A stretch of 9,934 nt of DNA from an uncultured Lachnospiraceae bacterium (GTDB taxonomy: Bacteria > Bacillota > Clostridia > Lachnospirales > Lachnospiraceae): NCBI GenBank assembly GCA_937885345.1, contig CAKZZH010000014.1, positions 1 to 9,934 on the forward strand. The letters run 5' to 3'. Position numbers and translations under genes: made by a program. Of this stretch, positions 5,400 to 9,934 are shown piece after piece (positions within the stretch are counted from its first letter, which is position 1; every line of letters starts with the position of its first letter). The notes beneath the pieces were generated by a model that saw only the letters and a list, made by a program, of their open reading frames with translations, was not told where the DNA came from and made no database searches.

Positions 5400-8300
5400 T
5401 TATATCCTGGCAATATCCACAGGCTCCATACGCTGCTCGTTTTTCGTCTCAAGACTTGTGATAAGCGCATTCGCGGTATCAACTGCAGTAAGCACATTCA
5501 CCCCGGTCTCTATCGCATTACGTCTGATAAGGAAGCCGTCATGGCTCCTGAGTGCTCCGGTCTCCGGGATGTCAATAACAAGATCGATCTTGTGATCAAG
5601 TATAAGATCAAGAAGTGTAGGTGCCTCCTGTTCAAGCTTATTAACTTTAACGCAGGGCACTCCGTTCTCGGTAAAATATTTCGCCGTACCCCTGGTCGCA
5701 AATATTTTATATCCAAAATTGGCAAACCGCTTTGCTATCGGAAGCATTTCTTCCTTCTCATTATCGCAAACGGTTATTATCATCTGCTTGTATTTGGGAA
5801 GATCGATTCCGGCTCCGCGAAATGCCTTATAAAGTGCTTCGTTGAAGTTCTTGCTTATTCCAAGACACTCTCCCGTTGACTTCATCTCAGGTCCGAGACT
5901 TACATCGGCGCCTCTGATCTTCTCAAAGGAGAATACAGGCATTTTGATCGCGATGTAATCAGACTTTTTCTGAATTCCGGGTGTATAACCGAGTTCCTTA
6001 ATAGTATGCCCTATAATTACGGAAGTTGCAAGTTTAACAATGGGGATTCCTGTAACCTTGCTTATATAAGGCACTGTTCTTGAAGATCTGGGATTAACCT
6101 CGATAACATATACCTGCTCATCCGCTGCCGGATTCTCCCTGTATACGATAAACTGTATATTGATCATACCCTTTACATGAAGAGATCTTGCAAGCCTGCG
6201 GGTATATTCCTCAAGCATCTCGACAATTCTGTCCGTAAGGCTCTGTGCGGGATATACGGATATTGAATCGCCCGAATGGATTCCGGCTCTCTCGATATGC
6301 TCCATAATTCCGGGTATAAGAATATCCTCACCGTCACAAACCGCATCAACCTCAATCTCCTTACCCATAAGGTATTTGTCGACGAGTATGGGATGTTCCT
6401 GCACCTGACGGTTAATGATACCGATATATTCTCTGATATCATCCTCGGATATCGCTATATGCATTCCCTGTCCGCCAAGGACATACGAAGGCCTGACAAG
6501 TACCGGATAACCGAGTTCATCAGCTGCCTTAACCGCTTCATCCGCAGTAAAAACAGTATGACCTGCGGCGCGGGGGATCTCGCACTCCTGAAGTATTTTA
6601 TCAAAAAGTTCTCTGTCCTCTGCAGCATCTACATCCTCGGCACTTGTTCCGAGAATGGGAACTCCCATTTCCATAAGTGCCTTGGTAAGCTTGATGGCGG
6701 TCTGCCCGCCGAACTGAACAACCGCTCCGTCCGGATGCTCTCTCTCGACTATGGACTCAACATCCTCTGCGGTAAGAGGCTCAAAATAAAGTTTATCCGC
6801 AATATCAAAATCCGTTGATACGGTCTCGGGATTGTTATTGATTATAATGGTTTCATAGCCTTCGTTCTTAAAAGCCCAGGTGGAATGAACGGAACAATAA
6901 TCGAACTCAATTCCCTGTCCGATCCTTATAGGACCGGAACCGAGTACAAGAACCTTTTTCTTGTCATTCGTCATCCTGGACTCGTTTTCGGAGCCGTAAA
7001 CCGAATAGTAATAAGGCGTCATAGCCTCAAATTCAGCAGCGCAGGTATCAACCATCTTGTAGGAAGCGTGGATATCGTACTCATTTCTTAAAGCCTTGAT
7101 CTCCTTCTCGCTCTTACCTGTGATCCTGGCAATGACCACATCCGGAAACTCAATCCTTTTTGCTTCCCTGAGAAGTTCTTCGCTCAGTTCTTCATTTCTT
7201 AATCGGTTCTCCATCTGAACGAGAATGGCTATTTTATCAATAAACCAATGATCGATCATGGTGATCTCATGGATGCGATCATAGGTAAAATTCCTTCTTA
7301 TAGCTTCTGCGATAACATATATTCTTCTGTCATCGACATCTTCAAGCATCTGCGCGATCTCATCATCGGAATATTTGGAATAGTCTTTGTATAGAAGGCT
7401 GTCCACATGCTGCTCAAGGGATCTTATGGCCTTCATAAGAGCGCCTTCGAAATTGTCGCAGATACTCATAACCTCACCGGTAGCCTTCATCTGCGTGGTA
7501 AGTCTTCTCGAGGCGGTTATGAATTTGTCGAAAGGAAGTCTGGGTATCTTGACAACACAGTAATCAAGCGCAGGTTCAAAGCTCGCAAAAGTCTTATGTG
7601 TAATGGCATTGGGAATCTCGTCGAGATTGTATCCGAGTGCGATCTTGGCAGCCACCTTGGCAATGGGATATCCTGTAGCCTTTGAAGCAAGAGCGGAAGA
7701 ACGGCTCACTCGGGGGTTAACCTCGATAACGCAGTATTCAAAGGATGTGGGATGAAGCGCAAACTGTACATTGCATCCACCCGTAATTCCGAGCTCGTCG
7801 ATGATATTAAGCGCAGAGCTTCTGAGCATCTGATATTCCTTATCGGAAAGCGTCTGGGAAGGTGCCACGACTATCGAATCACCGGTATGTACGCCTACCG
7901 GATCGAGATTTTCCATATTACAAACGGTTATACATGTACCGTTGGCATCACGCATAACCTCATATTCTATTTCCTTCCAGCCGGCAATGCAGCGCTCTAC
8001 AAGCACCTCGTGAACACGGCTAAGTCTGAGTCCGTTCTCAAGAATATCCTGAAGTTCATTAACATTTGATGCAATTCCGCCGCCGCTTCCGCCAAGCGTG
8101 TAAGCAGGTCTGAGTACAACGGGATATCCGATCTCAGAGGCAAATCGAACTCCATCCGGAACATTGTTTACGACAAGTGAAGCTGCAACAGGCTCCCCTA
8201 TTTTCTCCATCGTCTGCTTGAATTCAAGCCTGTCCTCGGCCTTACGAATGGTCTTGGCGGTAGTTCCGATAAGCTTTACATTATGCTCCTCCAGAAAACC

Positions 8301-8615
8301 GGTCTCCGCAATCTCCATTGCCAGATTAAGTCCGGCCTGTCCGCCGAGTGTGGGAAGGATCGAGTCCGGCTTTTCCTTTAAAATAATATTCTTAAGAGAA
8401 TCAACCGTCAAAAGCTCAATATATACCTCATCGGCGATATCTTTGTCAGTCATGATCGTTGCGGGATTGGAATTGACAAGGACAACCTCCACGCCCTCTT
8501 CCTTAAGAGAACGACAGGCCTGTGTGCCCGCATAATCAAATTCTGCCGCCTGCCCTATAACAATGGGGCCGGATCCAATAACAAGAACTTTTTTGATACT
8601 TTCAATTCTCGGCAT
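5400..8615 (-). CDS. carB: Carbamoyl phosphate synthetase large (synthetase) subunit
   Basis: Makes carbamoyl phosphate from bicarbonate, ammonia supplied by CarA, and two ATP, feeding pyrimidine and arginine synthesis. It is 1071 residues, the usual length. The two homologous halves are clear: KKVLVIGSGPIVIGQAAEFDY begins near residue 8 and KKVLVLGSGPIRIGQGIEFDY near 553. Each has an ATP-grasp domain with its glycine-rich segment (LRPAYTLGGSGGG at 168-180, VRPSYVLGGQGMHI at 707-720) and metal-binding motif (IEVNPRVSRSS at 297-307, IEVNPRSSRTV at 838-848). An oligomerisation region lies at about 400-550. The C-terminal MGS-like allosteric domain starts near 940 and contains FATRGTAKYF at 972-981. 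The ATG lies 2 bp after the carA stop, with a weak AGGG site 7 nt upstream inside carA, indicating translational coupling. Two likely UMP-site residues differ from the E. coli enzyme. Confidence 0.98.
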   Translation of the reverse strand: MPRIESIKKVLVIGSGPIVIGQAAEFDYAGTQACRSLKEEGVEVVLVNSNPATIMTDKDIADEVYIELLTVDSLKNIILKEKPDSILPTLGGQAGLNLAMEIAETGFLEEHNVKLIGTTAKTIRKAEDRLEFKQTMEKIGEPVAASLVVNNVPDGVRFASEIGYPVVLRPAYTLGGSGGGIASNVNELQDILENGLRLSRVHEVLVERCIAGWKEIEYEVMRDANGTCITVCNMENLDPVGVHTGDSIVVAPSQTLSDKEYQMLRSSALNIIDELGITGGCNVQFALHPTSFEYCVIEVNPRVSRSSALASKATGYPIAKVAAKIALGYNLDEIPNAITHKTFASFEPALDYCVVKIPRLPFDKFITASRRLTTQMKATGEVMSICDNFEGALMKAIRSLEQHVDSLLYKDYSKYSDDEIAQMLEDVDDRRIYVIAEAIRRNFTYDRIHEITMIDHWFIDKIAILVQMENRLRNEELSEELLREAKRIEFPDVVIARITGKSEKEIKALRNEYDIHASYKMVDTCAAEFEAMTPYYYSVYGSENESRMTNDKKKVLVLGSGPIRIGQGIEFDYCSVHSTWAFKNEGYETIIINNNPETVSTDFDIADKLYFEPLTAEDVESIVEREHPDGAVVQFGGQTAIKLTKALMEMGVPILGTSAEDVDAAEDRELFDKILQECEIPRAAGHTVFTADEAVKAADELGYPVLVRPSYVLGGQGMHIAISEDDIREYIGIINRQVQEHPILVDKYLMGKEIEVDAVCDGEDILIPGIMEHIERAGIHSGDSISVYPAQSLTDRIVEMLEEYTRRLARSLHVKGMINIQFIVYRENPAADEQVYVIEVNPRSSRTVPYISKVTGIPIVKLATSVIIGHTIKELGYTPGIQKKSDYIAIKMPVFSFEKIRGADVSLGPEMKSTGECLGISKNFNEALYKAFRGAGIDLPKYKQMIITVCDNEKEEMLPIAKRFANFGYKIFATRGTAKYFTENGVPCVKVNKLEQEAPTLLDLILDHKIDLVIDIPETGALRSHDGFLIRRNAIETGVNVLTAVDTANALITSLETKNEQRMEPVDIARI

Positions 8616-8617
8616 GA

Positions 8618-9763
8618 TTAGTCCCTGCCTTTCTTCATCATATTCATAAATCTGTCAAAGAGAAAATCCGAATCCTTCGGACCGGCGTCCGCTTCCGGAT
8701 GGAACTGTACAGTAAAAATATTCTTGCCGATATATTCCAGACCTTCGTTCGTATTATCATTGACATTAACAAAAGCTTCTCTTGCAACCTCAGGCTTAAC
8801 CGTAGCCATATCCACGACATATCCGTGATTCTGTGAGGAAATATATACCTTTCCGGTTGAAAGGTCTCTTACCGGATGATTTGCGCCTCTGTGGCCGTAT
8901 TTCATTTTATGGGTGTCGGCACCTGTTGCAAGTGCCATAAGCTGATGGCCAAGGCAGATTGCGAATATGGGAATATCGGTGTTATAGAGCTTCTTTATCT
9001 CCTCTATAACGCCGGTGCATTCCTTGGGATCTCCGGGACCGTTGCTGAGCATTATTCCGTCCGGCTTTGCCGCAATGATCTCCTCAGCCTTCGTCGAAGC
9101 GGGATACACGGTTACAATGCAACCTCTTCTTGCAAGACTTCTTGCGATATTATTCTTGGCGCCGAAATCAAGAAGCGCTACACGGAGCCCTTCACCGCTT
9201 GTGAAATCCTTATGTCTGCATGCTTCGGGTATGCCTGTTACAAGGTCCTTTCTGGTAACCTCAAAGCAGTTCTTACAGGTAACCTTCTCTACAACCTTAC
9301 CGGTCGTATATGCTTTTAATCTGGGAATGATTGAATCAAGATCATAGTTCTCATCGGTAGTTATCATACCGTTCATCGTGCCCTTCTCACGAAGGATCTT
9401 GGTAAGGGCTCTGGTGTCAATACCGGCAATACCGGGAATATCATTGACAGTAAGGAATTCTTGGATCGTTGCGTCACTTCTGAAATTGCTGGGCATTCGC
9501 GACAACTCGCGAACTATATATCCGTCAGGCCATGCTTTCAGCGATTCCATGTCCTGCTTCATAATACCGTAATTACCGATCAGCGGATAAGTCATACATA
9601 CCGCCTGACCCGCATAAGACGGATCTGTGAGGACTTCAAGATAACCCGTCATCGAAGTGTTAAAGACTATCTCACTGATAACCTCGCGTCTGCTTCCGAT
9701 GGAAGTTCCTTCAAAAACGGTTCCGTCCTCCAATATCAGAAAAGCTTTCAGAACTGATTTCAT
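8618..9763 (-). CDS. carA: Carbamoyl phosphate synthetase small (glutaminase) subunit
   Basis: Releases ammonia from glutamine and passes it through a tunnel to CarB. It is 381 residues, the usual length. The N-terminal small-chain domain (about 1-150) includes LEDGTVFEG and FNTSMTGYLEVLTDPSYAGQ. The class I glutamine amidotransferase domain (about 193-375) has LSNGPGDP at 239-246, nucleophile Cys270 in FAICLGHQ, and His355 and Glu357 in VQFHPEA, so the catalytic triad is complete. The start MKSVLKAFLILEDG at 9763 is supported by GGAGG (9777-9773) with 9 nt spacing and by homology. An in-frame ATG at 9811 and GTG at 9841 would extend it by 16 or 26 residues through the leader hairpin and look unlike CarA. 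It heads a carA-carB unit. A terminator-like hairpin directly upstream suggests attenuation. Confidence 0.98.
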   Translation of the reverse strand: MKSVLKAFLILEDGTVFEGTSIGSRREVISEIVFNTSMTGYLEVLTDPSYAGQAVCMTYPLIGNYGIMKQDMESLKAWPDGYIVRELSRMPSNFRSDATIQEFLTVNDIPGIAGIDTRALTKILREKGTMNGMITTDENYDLDSIIPRLKAYTTGKVVEKVTCKNCFEVTRKDLVTGIPEACRHKDFTSGEGLRVALLDFGAKNNIARSLARRGCIVTVYPASTKAEEIIAAKPDGIMLSNGPGDPKECTGVIEEIKKLYNTDIPIFAICLGHQLMALATGADTHKMKYGHRGANHPVRDLSTGKVYISSQNHGYVVDMATVKPEVAREAFVNVNDNTNEGLEYIGKNIFTVQFHPEADAGPKDSDFLFDRFMNMMKKGRD

Positions 9764-9772
9764 AGATTCGAT

Positions 9773-9777
9773 CCTCC
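9773..9777 (-). promoter_or_regulatory. Ribosome binding site of carA, abutting the leader hairpin T-run
   Basis: GGAGG starts immediately after the run of T that follows the leader hairpin and lies 9 nt before the ATG at 9763. It decides the carA start. Its closeness to the hairpin means that hairpin formation could affect ribosome access as well as transcription. Confidence 0.85.
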
Positions 9778-9819
9778 AAAAAAGAGCACGCCGCGTCTGT
9801 GTACACGCCATCGTGCTCT
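9778..9819 (-). terminator. Terminator-like hairpin (candidate attenuator) in the carA leader
   Basis: On the minus strand AGAGCACG (9819-9812) pairs perfectly with CGTGCTCT (9790-9783). Inside it, GCGT (9808-9805) pairs with ACGC (9796-9793). The stem is followed by T at 9782-9778, giving six T in a row with the last stem base. This has the form of an intrinsic terminator and lies between the likely promoter and the carA ribosome binding site. That points to attenuation of carAB. I see no PyrR binding loop (a conserved purine-rich hairpin loop in pyr leaders) and no T-box. Confidence 0.75.
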
Positions 9820-9831
9820 GTCTTTCTGTGA

Positions 9832-9860
9832 ATTTTATCACAAGAGTTTCTGTTTTTCAA
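9832..9860 (-). promoter_or_regulatory. SigA-type promoter of carA(B)
   Basis: TTGAAA (9860-9855) is followed after 17 bp by TAAAAT (9837-9832), with an extended -10 TG at 9840-9839. Each box has one mismatch to consensus. The start site would be near 9825, so the leader is only about 60 nt and the hairpin begins within about 6 nt of the 5' end. Confidence 0.7.
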
Positions 9861-9934
9861 TACATTTTATATGATAGGTCGGGTAAATTTACTGTAGGAA
9901 TTAACAGAATATAAGACATCCATGAATCTCAGAA
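9861..9934. other. AT-rich intergenic sequence upstream of the carA promoter
   Basis: No gene, convincing operator or terminator is visible here on either strand. A second AT-rich box (TATAAA at 9871-9866) lacks a fitting -35 element. Confidence 0.6.

Noticed and set aside
4810..6818. Long plus-strand open frames (about 160-190 codons) opposite argS and carB
   Set aside because: They lie antisense to well-conserved enzymes, show no recognisable domains, and have compositions expected from reversed codons of those genes.
9764..9830. T-box or PyrR leader for carA
   Set aside because: There is no T-box sequence, specifier stem or PyrR-type loop, and the leader appears too short for either.
8618..9841. 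CarA starting at the upstream GTG (9841) or ATG (9811)
   Set aside because: The extra residues run through the leader hairpin and do not resemble CarA N-termini. GGAGG is correctly placed for the ATG at 9763.
9861..9934. Possible arginine operator upstream of carA (TGAATCTCA-like half site near 9923-9931)
   Set aside because: Only one poor half site and no properly spaced partner, so an ArgR site cannot be supported.

Overview
The window looks like a chromosomal segment of a mid-GC Bacillota, most likely class Clostridia and possibly Lachnospiraceae. This is inferred from strong AGGAGG-type ribosome binding sites, SigA-type promoters, a TPP riboswitch with an intrinsic terminator, and protein sequences of clostridial type. 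All eight genes lie on the minus strand, so the map reads from high to low coordinates. Nearly every base is accounted for, and no mobile element, CRISPR array, tRNA or rRNA is visible.

Right part (9934 to 3568). A roughly 170-bp leader region holds a good SigA promoter and a compact terminator-like hairpin that abuts the carA ribosome binding site. It is followed by carA and carB (glutaminase and synthetase subunits of carbamoyl phosphate synthetase, 2 bp apart) and, 65 bp later, argS (arginyl-tRNA synthetase). CarAB makes carbamoyl phosphate, the shared precursor of pyrimidines and arginine. ArgS charges tRNA with the arginine made from it.

Middle (3530 to 1843). A two-gene ABC exporter of unknown substrate (an ATPase and a six-helix ABC-2 type permease) has its start and stop codons overlapping as ATGA. 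No promoter or clear terminator separates it from argS, so it may be the distal part of the same transcript.

Left part (1821 to 1). A thiamine-regulated uptake operon has a TTGACA-17-TATAGT promoter, a TPP riboswitch and an intrinsic terminator. Its genes are a small thiamine-binding protein, a ThiX-like permease and a ThiY-like lipoprotein that runs off the window edge. The expected ATPase (ThiZ) is not in the window and probably follows. High TPP should stop transcription before the first gene, so the importer is made when thiamine is scarce.

I see no clearly undescribed system. The points most worth a second look are the carA leader (a terminator-like hairpin with no room for a usual upstream antiterminator, and an in-frame AUG with tandem Arg codons inside it), the likely switching pairs of the TPP riboswitch, changes at two presumed UMP-site positions in CarB, and a perfect inverted repeat just before the ThiX-like start.
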